Source of the DNA: a bacterium | Lineage (GTDB): Bacteria; Bacillota; Bacilli; Lactobacillales; Streptococcaceae | NCBI GenBank assembly: GCA_905221195.1 | Contig: CAJNCF010000001.1 | Span: 186,001-250,000 of the forward strand | Reading direction: 5' to 3' | DNA: 64,000 bases | Part shown: positions 15,692-24,694 of the stretch, piece by piece | Layout of the letters: every line of letters begins with the position of its first letter | How positions within the stretch are numbered: position 1 is the stretch's first letter | The notes under the pieces: model-generated | The model's input: only the letters and a program-made list of their open reading frames with translations | Database searches by the model: none | What the model was told of the DNA's origin: nothing | Program-made: the position numbers and the translations under genes

Positions 15692-15938
15692 ACAATACCT
15701 ACGTGAAAAGCTGGATGCCATGCGCAAGAATTTTGTTGAATCAACTCACCACGAACGAGCAGTAGGTGTGTTAGACCAAGCGCATATGAGCAAAAAAATG
15801 CTTAAAATCAAGAAAAAATTAGTTGCTCTTGAAATGGAACGGTGCCAGAGAAAAATTGAGCACAAAGACTGTTCCAAGATTGACCAAAAAATCAAAGAGC
15901 AGAAGGAGATTTTTGAATCCTGTTGTAAAAAAGATTAA
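15684..15938 (+). CDS. Small conserved charged protein of unknown function
   Basis: An 84-residue, lysine/glutamate-rich protein, probably all helical with coiled-coil tendency (MLKIKKKLVALEMERCQRKIEHKD). It contains four cysteines, including a CC pair near the C-terminus (FESCCKKD). The ATG overlaps mnmM by 8 nt and the antiporter gene begins 11 nt after its stop, so it belongs to this operon. I do not recognise the family. Confidence 0.7.
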   Translation: MDKQYLREKLDAMRKNFVESTHHERAVGVLDQAHMSKKMLKIKKKLVALEMERCQRKIEHKDCSKIDQKIKEQKEIFESCCKKD

Positions 15939-15949
15939 GGAGGACGTGC

Positions 15950-18004
15950 GTGGAATTACTAATTTACCTCATCCTATTTTTACTGGTTTTGATTGTCTCA
16001 AGTACCACCAATAAGCTCCTGCCCTTTTTACCTCTCCCTTTGGTGCAGATTCTTTTGGGAATTGTAATTGGTCTCTTTTTACCCAATACTGACTTTCACC
16101 TCAATACGGAGTTGTTTTTGGCACTGGTTATTGGGCCCTTGCTTTTCCGAGAGTCGGAGGAAGCAGATATTACGGCTATTTTAAAACACTGGCGAATCAT
16201 TATTTATCTCATATTTCCAGTGATTTTTATCTCGACCCTGAGTTTGGGTGGCTTGGCTCACCTTCTTTGGCTCAGCCTTCCCTTGGCAGCTTGTTTGGCT
16301 GTTGGGGCAGCCCTTGGGCCTACGGATTTGGTAGCTTTTGCCTCTCTTTCGGAGCGCTTTAGTTTTCCTAAGCGCGTGTCCAATATCCTTAAGGGTGAAG
16401 GACTCTTGAATGATGCTTCTGGTTTGGTTGCCTTTCAGGTAGCTTTGACAGCTTGGACAACAGGAGCCTTTTCTCTTGGCCAAGCTGGTAGCTCGCTTAT
16501 CTTTTCAATTCTAGGCGGTTTTTTAATTGGCTTTTTAACAGCCATGACCAACCGTTTCCTCCATACTTTCTTATTAAGTGTGCGAGCAACGGATATAGCC
16601 AGCGAACTTTTATTAGAATTGAGTTTGCCTCTAGTGACCTTCTTTCTAGCAGAAGAAGTCCACGTTTCAGGGATTATTGCCGTTGTGGTTGCTGGGATTT
16701 TAAAGGCAAGCCGTTTTAAGAAAATTACGCTCCTCGAAGCCCAAGTGGATACGGTAACCGAGACAGTCTGGCATACAGTGAACTTTATGCTCAACGGTTC
16801 TGTCTTTGTGATTTTAGGGATGGAGCTGGAAATGATAGCAGAACCTATCTTGACCAATCCAATCTATAATCCCTTACTGTTATTGGTATCTCTTATAGCT
16901 CTTACCTTTGTCCTTTTTGCTATCCGTTTTGTCATGATTTATGGCTATTATGCCTATAGGACTCTACGTCTCAAGAAAAAGCTAAATAAGTATATGAAGG
17001 ACATGCTTCTCTTGACCTTCTCAGGTGTTAAGGGAACGGTGTCCATCGCTACGATTCTTCTGATACCAAGTGATTTAGAGCAGGAATATCCAATCTTACT
17101 TTTCCTTGTTGCAGGTGTGACGCTTGTCAGCTTTTTAACAGGTCTCGTGGTCTTACCTCATCTTTCTGATGAACAGGAAGAAAGTAAGGATTATCTCATG
17201 CATATCGCTATTTTAAATGAGGTTACTTTGGAGTTAGAAAAGGAACTTGAAACTCATAAGAATAAGCTCCCTCTCTATGCAGCCATTGACAATTATCATG
17301 GACGAATAGAAAACCTTATCTTGAGTCAAGAAAATAAAAATGCTAAGGAGGATTGGGAGGCCTTGAAGCTTCTTATTCTTAGTATTGAGAGTGATGGATT
17401 GGAACAGGCTTACGAGGAAGACAAGATGAGTGAGCGTGCTTATCGGGTTTACCAGCGTTATCTGAAAAATATGGAACAAGGTATCAATCGCAAGTTTGCT
17501 TCACGATTGACCTATTACTTCCTTGTTTCCTTGCGGATTTTACGTTTTCTCCTTCATGAAGTTTTTACCTTAGGCAAGACCTTCCGCAGTTGGAAAAATG
17601 AAGAATCACAGAAACTCAGAGCCCTTGACTATGACCAAATTGCAGAGCTCTATCTAGAAAATACAGAGATGATTATCGAAAGTTTGGAGAACCTAAAAGG
17701 GGTTTATAAGAGTTCTTTGATTAGTTTCATGCAGGATTCTCGTCTTCGAGAAACAGCTATCATTACCAGTGGTGCCTTTGTCGAACGGGTTATCAATCGT
17801 GTCAAGCCTAACAATATCGATGAAATGCTGAGAGGCTATTATCTGGAGCGTAAGTTGATTTTCGAATATGAAGAGAAACGATTGATTACGACCAAGTATG
17901 CCAAGAAATTACGACAAAATGTGAATAACTTAGAGAACTATTCTCTCAAGGAAGCTGCCAATACCCTGCCTTATGATATGGTGGAATTGGTAAGAAGAAA
18001 TTAG
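15950..18004 (+). CDS. Na+/H+ antiporter, CPA1/NhaP type
   Basis: A 684-residue protein. About twelve membrane helices fill residues 1-410. The family motifs include LGIVIGLFLPNTD near the N-terminus, GAALGPTDLVAFASL, and GEGLLNDASGLVAFQ with the acidic pair expected to carry the ion. SGVKGTVSIATILLIP follows near 360. The last ~270 residues are a soluble, highly charged, mostly helical domain, as in longer CPA1 proteins, likely regulatory. The start is GTG 15950 with AAGGAGGA 7 nt upstream. It would exchange sodium or potassium for protons. Confidence 0.9.
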   Translation: MELLIYLILFLLVLIVSSTTNKLLPFLPLPLVQILLGIVIGLFLPNTDFHLNTELFLALVIGPLLFRESEEADITAILKHWRIIIYLIFPVIFISTLSLGGLAHLLWLSLPLAACLAVGAALGPTDLVAFASLSERFSFPKRVSNILKGEGLLNDASGLVAFQVALTAWTTGAFSLGQAGSSLIFSILGGFLIGFLTAMTNRFLHTFLLSVRATDIASELLLELSLPLVTFFLAEEVHVSGIIAVVVAGILKASRFKKITLLEAQVDTVTETVWHTVNFMLNGSVFVILGMELEMIAEPILTNPIYNPLLLLVSLIALTFVLFAIRFVMIYGYYAYRTLRLKKKLNKYMKDMLLLTFSGVKGTVSIATILLIPSDLEQEYPILLFLVAGVTLVSFLTGLVVLPHLSDEQEESKDYLMHIAILNEVTLELEKELETHKNKLPLYAAIDNYHGRIENLILSQENKNAKEDWEALKLLILSIESDGLEQAYEEDKMSERAYRVYQRYLKNMEQGINRKFASRLTYYFLVSLRILRFLLHEVFTLGKTFRSWKNEESQKLRALDYDQIAELYLENTEMIIESLENLKGVYKSSLISFMQDSRLRETAIITSGAFVERVINRVKPNNIDEMLRGYYLERKLIFEYEEKRLITTKYAKKLRQNVNNLENYSLKEAANTLPYDMVELVRRN

Positions 18005-18007
18005 TTA

Positions 18008-18120
18008 ATACTCTTCGAAAATCTATTCAAACCAAGTCAGCTCTATCTGCAACCTTAAAACAGTGTTTTGAACAACCTGCGGCTAGCTGCCTAGTTTGCT
18101 CTTTGATTTTCATTGAGTAT
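18008..18120. repeat. RUP element, copy 2 (diverged)
   Basis: It has the same ends as copy 1 (ATACTCTTCGAAAATC and GATTTTCATTGAGTAT) but is 113 bp long, with a different middle (AAACAGTGTTTTGAACAACC). It lies between the antiporter and YihY genes. Confidence 0.85.
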
Positions 18121-18145
18121 AAGATTGTAAGTGAAGGAGTGTGAT

Positions 18146-19006
18146 ATGAAGAAGTGGTGGCAAAAGCTGACAGACAAGCCTTTAGTAAAAGCTTTTTTGC
18201 ATTATTATCAAGCCTCGGATAGTGAGTTGACCAGTGTCGCAGTAGCCTACTATTGGTTGATTTCGATTTTCCCTCTGCTTTTGGTGGTGGTCAATATCCT
18301 CCCCTATTTTCAGATTCCAGTTTCCAATTTTTTAAAGGTTGTCAATGAATTTTTGCCAGATACGGTTTATGATGTGGTCGCAAAGATTATTACAGAAGTA
18401 CTGACCCAACCTTCAACGGGCTTATTGAGTTTTGCGGTTTTGTCAGTCCTCTGGACCTTTTCAAAATCCATGAATTTCCTGCAGAAAGCCTTTAATAAAG
18501 CTTACGGAGTAGCTAAAAATCGTGGAATGATTTCCCGTCAGCTCATGAGTTTGTTTGTCAGTTTTGGCTTGCAGATTCTCTTTGCCTTAGCTCTCTTTCT
18601 GAGTGTCTTTGGCCGCATGCTCCTCAACCTTATAAAAAGCTACTGGAAATCGGATAGTCCTCTCTTTAATTATCTGCAAGACCTGACAGGCCCCTTGGTC
18701 TATGCCTTGATTTTTGCCATCTTGGTTATGCTTTATTATTTCCTGCCCAATGTTAAGGTGCGACGCATTCGACATGTATTGCCAGGAAGTTTCTTTGTCT
18801 TGTTGACCTTGCTCTTACTGCTCAATATCTTTTCAGTCTATGTCAACAACTATGTTAATCACCTCGTGGACGTTCGTTTCTTCAGTTCCGTTGTCGTGGT
18901 GGTCATGATGTTCTGGTTTATTCTCATCGCTAAGATTTTGATTGTTGGAGCGGTGATCAATGCCAGTGTGCAGAGTTTGAAAGATCTGAATTTTAGAAAA
19001 GACTAA
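18146..19006 (+). CDS. YihY/BrkB family membrane protein
   Basis: A 286-residue inner-membrane protein with about six helices. Family features include DSELTSVAVAYYWLISIFPLL near the N-terminus, LLSFAVLSVLWTFSKSM, and FYFLPNVKVRR-like and HVLPGSFF motifs. ATG 18146 is preceded by GAAGGAG. The BrkB name reflects an old misannotation as ribonuclease BN; the role is unknown, with transport or envelope functions proposed. A RUP copy lies directly upstream. Confidence 0.88.
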   Translation: MKKWWQKLTDKPLVKAFLHYYQASDSELTSVAVAYYWLISIFPLLLVVVNILPYFQIPVSNFLKVVNEFLPDTVYDVVAKIITEVLTQPSTGLLSFAVLSVLWTFSKSMNFLQKAFNKAYGVAKNRGMISRQLMSLFVSFGLQILFALALFLSVFGRMLLNLIKSYWKSDSPLFNYLQDLTGPLVYALIFAILVMLYYFLPNVKVRRIRHVLPGSFFVLLTLLLLLNIFSVYVNNYVNHLVDVRFFSSVVVVVMMFWFILIAKILIVGAVINASVQSLKDLNFRKD

Positions 19007-19025
19007 CGAATTTTTAATTCATTAC

Positions 19026-19041
19026 AAAACGCATAATATCA
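19026..19041 (+). repeat. Imperfect 16-bp inverted repeat, left end
   Basis: AAAACGCATAATATCA. The reverse complement of 20501-20516 is AAAACGCATATTATCA, a 15 of 16 match. The pair encloses a 1.5-kb patch between the YihY gene and queA. Confidence 0.7.
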
Positions 19042-19058
19042 AGGTTGATGTGTACTGA

Positions 19059-19301
19059 CCCCAAAAAGGCGGCAAAAAGCAAGCACCTGCAAGCAACGTG
19101 CCGAAATGGTCAAATCCTGATTATGTCAACGAATTAGACCCCAAAATCGTTGATATGCTAGTAGAATTTCACAAGTCGCAAGGCACTTTGGAAACTTCCG
19201 AGGCGCAAGCAGAAATCGCCCAAAAACGTGAAGAAATCGAGCAAAGGAGAGCTAAGCTTGAGGCTAAAAAACAAGAACTTTTGAACCGTTTGAACAAATA
19301 G
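19059..19301 (+). pseudogene. 3' fragment of an unidentified gene
   Basis: An open frame after a TGA at 19056-19058 gives PQKGGKKQAPASNVPKW, then a proline/tryptophan linker and a charged coiled coil ending LLNRLNK before TAG. A GTG at 19098 could act as start but has no ribosome site. The KVPKWSNPDY-like linker plus charged C-terminal helix resembles the ends of DnaD/RepA-type replication proteins from mobile elements, a weak resemblance from memory. I read it as a gene remnant. The preceding TGTACTGACCCCAAAAAG looks like an IS3-family end. Confidence 0.5.
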
Positions 19302-19352
19302 AGTTTCGCAAGTATTATGCTTACAAATTACTTGAGCAATTAACTAAAATAT

Positions 19353-19384
19353 AAACCCTGCCTTTATATAGGCAGGGTTTATAT
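19353..19384. terminator. Bidirectional terminator
   Basis: AAACCCTGCC (19353-19362), loop TTTATATA, GGCAGGGTTT (19371-19380): a perfect 10-bp stem. It ends the minus-strand gene and shields it from the left. Confidence 0.85.
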
Positions 19385-19385
19385 T

Positions 19386-20045
19386 TTAGAAATTCATGTA
19401 GGTTGTTTCGGTTTTTACATACCCAGTATAGTTTGAGTTTCTATAGTATTCAGTGATAAACTTCCATTTTCTTTGAGCAACATGGATATAAGTACTTGTT
19501 ATGTAGTATGGATATGGACTTTGTGAATCCAAGTAAGCCTGATAAGCTTGTATACCCCAAAATGCTCCACCAATTATTGCACCCCATGGACCTCCCAATA
19601 CAGCACCTATCTTACCAATTATAAAACTTAGTCCAGCATCAGCCATGAAATTAGCGAATGTGTTAGCTTCTTTATTCCCATGTATTGTGTTGACGTAATT
19701 CCAAACATTAGGATCGTATGATCTAAAAGTTATATTTAGGTCGATTTCATTCTTTTGATAATCCATATAAAATGACCCATTGATATAGACACCATCAGCA
19801 CGTTGTTCAATAGTGTCTACACTTCCATCTGGATTGACCACCTCAAGAACTTCATCACTTAAAATATTTACTTGCGTATCTCCGAACCGCACTGATGAGC
19901 CATTCTCAAACTGAGCCTCACCAGATACAACTTTAGAGTTTGTCGATAAGCTATCATCAGCAAAAACAACAAGCGATGGGGAAATGCTAGACATACAGAA
20001 AACAGACATAACTAGCAAACACATGCATTTAGACATCTTAGACAT
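19386..20045 (-). CDS. Secreted glycine-zipper protein, possible large bacteriocin
   Basis: A 219-residue protein. AAGGAG lies 8 nt before ATG 20045. Residues 1-29 form a signal peptide (hydrophobic core CLLVMSVFCM, likely cleaved after VFA). A beta-rich part follows (VRFGDTQVNILSD, VDTIEQRADGVYING). At about 140-165 there is a glycine-zipper hydrophobic segment (FIIGKIGAVLGGPWGAIIGG), and the C-terminus is tyrosine-rich. Secretion plus a membrane-inserting zipper is typical of large unmodified bacteriocins; the layout recalls the geobacillin-26-like family, but I cannot verify that. It is divergent from a small membrane-protein gene. Confidence 0.75.
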   Translation of the reverse strand: MSKMSKCMCLLVMSVFCMSSISPSLVVFADDSLSTNSKVVSGEAQFENGSSVRFGDTQVNILSDEVLEVVNPDGSVDTIEQRADGVYINGSFYMDYQKNEIDLNITFRSYDPNVWNYVNTIHGNKEANTFANFMADAGLSFIIGKIGAVLGGPWGAIIGGAFWGIQAYQAYLDSQSPYPYYITSTYIHVAQRKWKFITEYYRNSNYTGYVKTETTYMNF

Positions 20046-20125
20046 AACGGAAACTCCTTTGTATTTTTGATTTTTTTCAACTTTTGTTATACAATAAAAC
20101 CAAATAAAAAGAAAGCGGTAACAAT

Positions 20126-20323
20126 ATGCTTAATGCGAAAATTTTTTATATATTTTTATATTTGATCGTTATCGAAACTATAGGCTTGTTGTTGTTGAAA
20201 AACGGTCTTGAAAGAGGTTATTTAGATACAGGATCTATCATCCTTGCAGTTTTTTCATTTGCTTTTTACAACCTATGTTCATTCGTTTGGGTTTGCTCTA
20301 CAATAAAAAACCATAAAAAATAA
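20126..20323 (+). CDS. Small two-helix membrane protein, possible immunity protein
   Basis: A 65-residue protein with two hydrophobic helices (about 4-25 and 37-59), a short polar loop (KNGLERGYLDTGS) and a basic tail (KNHKK). The ribosome site is weak (GAAAGCGG). It is transcribed divergently from the secreted glycine-zipper protein with an 80-bp shared upstream region and has its own terminator. The pairing suggests an immunity role, which is inference. Codon use is AT-rich. Confidence 0.55.
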   Translation: MLNAKIFYIFLYLIVIETIGLLLLKNGLERGYLDTGSIILAVFSFAFYNLCSFVWVCSTIKNHKK

Positions 20324-20330
20324 ATAGGAC

Positions 20331-20360
20331 AAATTGGAGGCTAACACCTCCGATTTTTTT
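20331..20360 (+). terminator. Terminator of the small membrane-protein gene
   Basis: AAATTGGAGG (20331-20340), loop CTAACA, CCTCCGATTT (20347-20356), then T residues. Confidence 0.85.
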
Positions 20361-20500
20361 GTATGCAGACCTCGAATTTTCGTTTTTTCATGCAATTTTT
20401 ACGCATTTTCGGTGCTGAGAGGGCAATTCTGAGAGCTTTTCAGACTTTTTTGCGACCTGTCTATACATTAGAAAAGCTTAGAGCACCAAAGGATTTTGCC

Positions 20501-20516
20501 TGATAATATGCGTTTT
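20501..20516 (-). repeat. Imperfect 16-bp inverted repeat, right end
   Basis: TGATAATATGCGTTTT, the inverse of 19026-19041 with one mismatch, 14 bp before the queA stop. Confidence 0.7.
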
Positions 20517-20529
20517 TTGATTATGTAAA

Positions 20530-21558
20530 TTAATAGATAAACATGGCATCACCGAAACTGAAGAAGCGGTAGTGTTCTTGGATGGCATGGTGGTAGGCAT
20601 CTAAGACTAATTCACGGCCTGCAAAGGCAGAAACCAACATGACCAGAGTTGATTTTGGCAGGTGGAAGTTGGTTGAGAAGGCATCCACAACCTTCCATTG
20701 GTATCCAGGTTTGATAAAGATATTGGTCCAGCCAGAATCTGCTTGGATTTGTCCATCAAACTTGGAACCAATAGTCTCCAAAGTGCGGATAGAAGTGGTT
20801 CCAACAGCGATGACGCGACCACCATTTTCCTTAACAGAGCGAAGGGTAGCAGCTGCTTCCTCAGAAAGCTGGTAGAATTCTGAGTGCATTTCGTGTTCGT
20901 CCAGATTGTCAACTGAAACGGGTCTAAAGGTTCCGAGTCCCACATGAAGAGTCAGATAGACCAGATGGACCCCCTTAGCTTGGATTTCTGCCAGCAATTC
21001 TTTAGTGAAGTGTAGTCCAGCAGTTGGTGCAGCAGCCGAGCCACTTTCCTTGGCGTAGACGGTTTGATAACGTTCACGGTCATCCAGTTTTTCGTGGATA
21101 TAAGGCGGTAGCGGCATTTCACCCAGACTTTCCAAGACTTCTAGGAAAATTCCTTGGTATTCAAAGCGGACAATACGGCCTCCATGGGTCAGTTCTTCCG
21201 AAACGACAGCGCTGAGACGGCCATCACCAAAGCTGACACGAGTGCCAACCTTGAGGCGTTTGGCAGGTTTAGCCAGAACTTCCCACTCATCTCCAGCAGT
21301 ATTTTTGAGGAGGAGAAGTTCCACATGACCCCCAGTTTCTTCCTTTTGACCATAGAGGCGGGCAGGGAGAACACGGGTGTCATTCATAACAAGAGCATCA
21401 CCAGGTTCAAGCATATCAATAATAGAGTGGAAGTGTTTATCCTGTATTGCTCCCGTCTCACGATTGACGATGAGGAGTTTAGAGGCATCTCGTTTTTCAA
21501 GGGGTGTTTGGGCAATCAATTCCTCAGGCAAGTGGAAATCAAAATCAGCTGTATTCAT
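20530..21558 (-). CDS. queA: tRNA preQ1 ribosyltransferase-isomerase QueA
   Basis: A 342-residue cytoplasmic enzyme that transfers and rearranges the ribosyl group of SAM onto preQ1 at tRNA position 34, giving epoxyqueuosine. The start [19 protein letters not shown] is the usual one in streptococci; an extra ATG four codons earlier (21570) has a closer AGAAAG and cannot be excluded. Motifs include [22 protein letters not shown] and [10 protein letters not shown], and the length is complete. There is no queuosine or preQ1 synthesis gene nearby, as in streptococci that salvage the base. Confidence 0.95.
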   Translation of the reverse strand: MNTADFDFHLPEELIAQTPLEKRDASKLLIVNRETGAIQDKHFHSIIDMLEPGDALVMNDTRVLPARLYGQKEETGGHVELLLLKNTAGDEWEVLAKPAKRLKVGTRVSFGDGRLSAVVSEELTHGGRIVRFEYQGIFLEVLESLGEMPLPPYIHEKLDDRERYQTVYAKESGSAAAPTAGLHFTKELLAEIQAKGVHLVYLTLHVGLGTFRPVSVDNLDEHEMHSEFYQLSEEAAATLRSVKENGGRVIAVGTTSIRTLETIGSKFDGQIQADSGWTNIFIKPGYQWKVVDAFSTNFHLPKSTLVMLVSAFAGRELVLDAYHHAIQEHYRFFSFGDAMFIY

Positions 21559-21650
21559 ATATCTGTTCATTCTTTCTAAGTTCTAATCTTATCCATTATA
21601 ACATGTTTCAAGTTTGGACGCTCTTTTTTTAGAAATTAAATCGTTTTCAC

Positions 21651-21679
21651 TTGACAAAAATTGGTCTATACCATATAAT
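21651..21679 (+). promoter_or_regulatory. nagB promoter
   Basis: TTGACA (21651-21656), a 17-bp spacer, TATAAT (21674-21679). Both boxes are consensus. I see no clear cre in the 90 bp upstream. Confidence 0.85.
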
Positions 21680-21708
21680 AAATATAGATAGAAATGGAGG
21701 ATAAAAAG

Positions 21709-22416
21709 ATGAAAGTCATTAAAGTTGAAAACCAAGTTGAAGGTGGAAAAGTTGCTTTTGAGATTTTGAAGGAAAAATTGGCCAATGGTGCTCAAACATT
21801 GGGACTTGCGACAGGAAGTAGCCCACTTGAATTTTACAAGGAAATTGTTGAGAGTGACCTTGATTTTTCAAATCTAACCAGTGTCAACCTTGATGAGTAT
21901 GTAGGACTTGATGGGGATAATCCACAGTCTTATCGTTACTTCATGCAGGAAAACTTGTTCAACCAAAAACCATTTAAGGAAAGTTTCTTACCTCGTGGGG
22001 TTAAGGACAATGCTGAGGCTGAAGTTGAACGCTACAATCAAATTTTAGCTGACCATCCTGTTGATTTGCAAATTTTGGGAATCGGTCGCAATGGACATAT
22101 CGGATTTAATGAACCAGGAACACCATTTGATAGCCAAACACATCTTGTAGAACTTGACCAGTCTACTATTGAAGCCAATGCACGCTTCTTTGACAAGATT
22201 GAAGACGTCCCAACCCAAGCCATTTCAATGGGAATTAAAAATATCTTGGATGCCAAGTCAATCCTTCTTTTTGCTTACGGTGAGTCAAAAGCAGAAGCTA
22301 TTGCTGGAACAGTGTCAGGTCCAGTGACTGAGAACCTACCTGCAAGTAGCCTCCAAAATCACCCTGATGTAACCATCATAGCAGATGCTGAAGCGCTTAG
22401 TTTGCTTGAAAAATAA
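21709..22416 (+). CDS. nagB: Glucosamine-6-phosphate deaminase
   Basis: A 235-residue enzyme converting glucosamine 6-phosphate to fructose 6-phosphate and ammonia, linking amino-sugar use to glycolysis. Motifs: [14 protein letters not shown] for phosphate binding, [10 protein letters not shown] with the catalytic Asp, and [14 protein letters not shown] with the active-site His. I start at ATG 21709; an in-frame ATG at 21694 is part of the ribosome site (ATGGAGG). The short form without the C-terminal allosteric extension is typical of Firmicutes. Confidence 0.95.
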   Translation: MKVIKVENQVEGGKVAFEILKEKLANGAQTLGLATGSSPLEFYKEIVESDLDFSNLTSVNLDEYVGLDGDNPQSYRYFMQENLFNQKPFKESFLPRGVKDNAEAEVERYNQILADHPVDLQILGIGRNGHIGFNEPGTPFDSQTHLVELDQSTIEANARFFDKIEDVPTQAISMGIKNILDAKSILLFAYGESKAEAIAGTVSGPVTENLPASSLQNHPDVTIIADAEALSLLEK

Positions 22417-22501
22417 AAAATGAAACTTCCTTCTTTTGGAATGAGTGCTTTCAAGACTTGTATAAATTGAAGAAAAAATCAAAATTAAACCGCATTTTTT
22501 C

Positions 22502-22530
22502 TTGACAATTATTCCTTTTACGTGTAGAAT
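22502..22530 (+). promoter_or_regulatory. rpsU promoter
   Basis: TTGACA (22502-22507), a 17-bp spacer, TAGAAT (22525-22530). Confidence 0.7.
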
Positions 22531-22564
22531 ATAATAGATACTGAACTTGAAGGGAGTGAAAAAA

Positions 22565-22741
22565 ATGTCTAAAACAGTAGTACGTAAGAATGAATCTCTT
22601 GACGACGCACTTCGTCGTTTCAAACGTGCGGTTACTAAAGCTGGTACTCTTCAAGAAACACGCAAACGTGAATTCTATGAAAAACCTTCTGTAAAACGTA
22701 AACGTAAATCAGAAGCAGCTCGTAAACGTAAAAAATTCTAA
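22565..22741 (+). CDS. rpsU: 30S ribosomal protein S21
   Basis: A 58-residue, very basic ribosomal protein ([19 protein letters not shown] ... RKRKKF), standard length for Firmicutes S21. It sits near the anti-Shine-Dalgarno end of 16S rRNA in the 30S subunit. The start is ATG 22565 behind GAAGGGAG; an earlier in-frame codon at 22547 lies in the ribosome site. Codons are strongly biased (CGT, AAA), as expected for a ribosomal gene. It is monocistronic, with its own promoter and terminator. Confidence 0.97.
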
Positions 22742-22750
22742 TTAGAAATG

Positions 22751-22778
22751 AAAGGCTGGAGAAATCTAGTCCTTTTTC
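22751..22778 (+). terminator. rpsU terminator
   Basis: AAAGGCTGGA, loop GAAA, TCTAGTCCTTT with one bulged base, then T residues. Confidence 0.7.
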
Positions 22779-22783
22779 TTTTA

Positions 22784-22888
22784 ATACTCTTCGAAAATCA
22801 AATTCAAACCGTGTCAACGTCGCCTTGCCGTACTCAAGTACAGCCTACGGCTAGTTTCCTAGTTTGCTCTTTGATTTTCATTGAGTAT
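22784..22888. repeat. RUP element, copy 3
   Basis: A 105-bp copy nearly identical to copy 1 at 61-165 (differences such as GTGTCAACG versus ACGTCAGCG). It lies between rpsU and hprK. Confidence 0.9.
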
Positions 22889-22977
22889 AAATAAATACTA
22901 CAAAGCCTGCAAAAATCTCAAATATCCTCCTACAATTTGATATAATAGAGAGAAGAACTCATTTGAAGGAGGAAATG

Positions 22978-23913
22978 ATGTCGGTTTTAGTAAAAGAAGT
23001 GATAGAAAAGCTTAGACTAGACATTGTCTATGGCGAACCAGAATTACTTGAAAAGGAAATCAATACAGCGGATATTACGCGACCTGGTCTTGAAATGACA
23101 GGCTATTTTGATTACTATACTCCAGAACGAATCCAGCTCTTGGGGATGAAGGAGTGGTCATATTTGATTGGCATGCCTTCTAACAGCCGTTATGAAGTTT
23201 TGAAAAAAATGTTTTTACCTGAGACACCTGCGGTCATTGTTGCCCGTGGTTTGGTGGTTCCAGAGGAAATGTTAAAGGCAGCTAGAGAGTGTAAGATTGC
23301 CATTTTAACCAGCCGTACGGCGACCAGTCGTTTGTCTGGAGAGTTATCTAATTACCTTGATTCTCGTTTGGCGGAACGTACTAGTGTTCACGGAGTCTTG
23401 ATGGATATCTATGGGATGGGTGTCTTGATTCAAGGTGATAGTGGTATCGGTAAGAGTGAGACAGGTCTGGAGCTTGTCAAACGTGGCCACCGCTTGGTAG
23501 CCGATGATCGGGTAGATATTTACTCTAAGGATGAATTAACTCTTTGGGGAGAACCTGCTGAAATCTTGAGACATTTGATTGAAATTCGTGGGGTAGGTAT
23601 TATCGATATCATGAGTCTCTACGGTGCCAGTGCCGTCAAGGATTCTTCTCAAGTTCAGCTGGCTGTTTACTTGGAAAATTATGATACGCATAAGACTTTT
23701 GATCGTCTAGGAAACAATGCAGAGGAATTAGAAATTTCTGGAGTATCTATTCCTCGTATCCGCATTCCAGTGAAAACAGGTCGTAATATATCTGTTGTGA
23801 TTGAAGCGGCTGCTATGAATTATCGTGCTAAGGAAATGGGCTTTGATGCGACTCGTTTGTTCGAGGAACGCTTGACAAATCTTATTGCTCAAAACGAGGT
23901 GCATGATGCTTGA
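22978..23913 (+). CDS. hprK: HPr kinase/phosphorylase
   Basis: A 311-residue bifunctional enzyme that phosphorylates Ser46 of HPr with ATP or pyrophosphate and reverses it with phosphate, driving CcpA-mediated catabolite repression. Walker A is [10 protein letters not shown] (about residues 151-160); the family signature is [27 protein letters not shown] precedes the ATG at 22978 (MSVLVKEV); an in-frame TTG at 22963 is not the start. lgt overlaps its end by 8 nt. Confidence 0.96.
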   Translation: MSVLVKEVIEKLRLDIVYGEPELLEKEINTADITRPGLEMTGYFDYYTPERIQLLGMKEWSYLIGMPSNSRYEVLKKMFLPETPAVIVARGLVVPEEMLKAARECKIAILTSRTATSRLSGELSNYLDSRLAERTSVHGVLMDIYGMGVLIQGDSGIGKSETGLELVKRGHRLVADDRVDIYSKDELTLWGEPAEILRHLIEIRGVGIIDIMSLYGASAVKDSSQVQLAVYLENYDTHKTFDRLGNNAEELEISGVSIPRIRIPVKTGRNISVVIEAAAMNYRAKEMGFDATRLFEERLTNLIAQNEVHDA

Positions 23914-24694
23914 TCCAATTGCTATTCATCTAGGACCTCTAGCCATTCGCTGGTATGCCTTGTGTATTGTGACAGGCTTGATTCTTGCGGTTTATTTGAC
24001 CATGAAAGAAGCGCCTAGAAAGAAAATCATACCAGACGATATTTTAGATTTTATCTTGATTGCCTTTCCCCTGGCTATTTTAGGAGCTCGTCTCTATTAT
24101 GTTATTTTCCGTTTTGATTACTATAGTCAGAATTTGGGAGAGATTTTTGCCATTTGGAATGGTGGTTTGGCCATTTACGGTGGTTTGATTACAGGGGCTC
24201 TTGTTCTCTATATCTTTGCTGATCGCAAACTCATCAATACTTGGGATTTTCTAGATATTGCGGCGCCTAGCGTCATGATTGCCCAAAGTTTGGGCCGCTG
24301 GGGCAATTTCTTTAACCAAGAAGCCTACGGGGCTGCAGTGGATAATCTAGATTATCTACCTGGCTTTATCCGTGACCAGATGTATATTGAAGGGAGCTAC
24401 CGTCAGCCGACCTTCCTTTATGAGTCTCTATGGAATTTACTTGGATTTGCCTTGATTCTGATATTGAGACGAAAATGGAAGAGCCTCAGACGAGGTCATA
24501 TCACTGCTTTCTACTTGATTTGGTATGGTTTTGGTCGTATGGTCATCGAAGGTATGCGGACAGATAGTCTCATGTTCTTTGGCCTTCGAGTATCTCAATG
24601 GCTATCAGTTGTTCTTATCGGACTGGGTATTTTTATCATTCTATATCAAAATCGAAAGAAGGCCCCTTACTATGTTACAGAGGAGGAAAAGTAA
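23906..24694 (+). CDS. lgt: Prolipoprotein diacylglyceryl transferase
   Basis: A 262-residue membrane enzyme that transfers diacylglycerol from phosphatidylglycerol to the lipobox cysteine of prolipoproteins, such as the PstS-type and amino-acid-binding lipoproteins in this window. About seven helices. Signatures: [15 protein letters not shown] and [16 protein letters not shown]. The start is ATG 23906 ([10 protein letters not shown]); ATG 23903 directly before it is equally possible. It overlaps hprK by 8 nt, a conserved Firmicute pairing. Confidence 0.96.
   Translation: MLDPIAIHLGPLAIRWYALCIVTGLILAVYLTMKEAPRKKIIPDDILDFILIAFPLAILGARLYYVIFRFDYYSQNLGEIFAIWNGGLAIYGGLITGALVLYIFADRKLINTWDFLDIAAPSVMIAQSLGRWGNFFNQEAYGAAVDNLDYLPGFIRDQMYIEGSYRQPTFLYESLWNLLGFALILILRRKWKSLRRGHITAFYLIWYGFGRMVIEGMRTDSLMFFGLRVSQWLSVVLIGLGIFIILYQNRKKAPYYVTEEEK

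Noticed and set aside
20361..20500. Possible gene or RNA between the small membrane-protein terminator and the right inverted repeat
   Set aside because: About 140 bp with scattered short inverted stretches but no open frame, promoter pair or recognisable RNA. Left as part of the patch.
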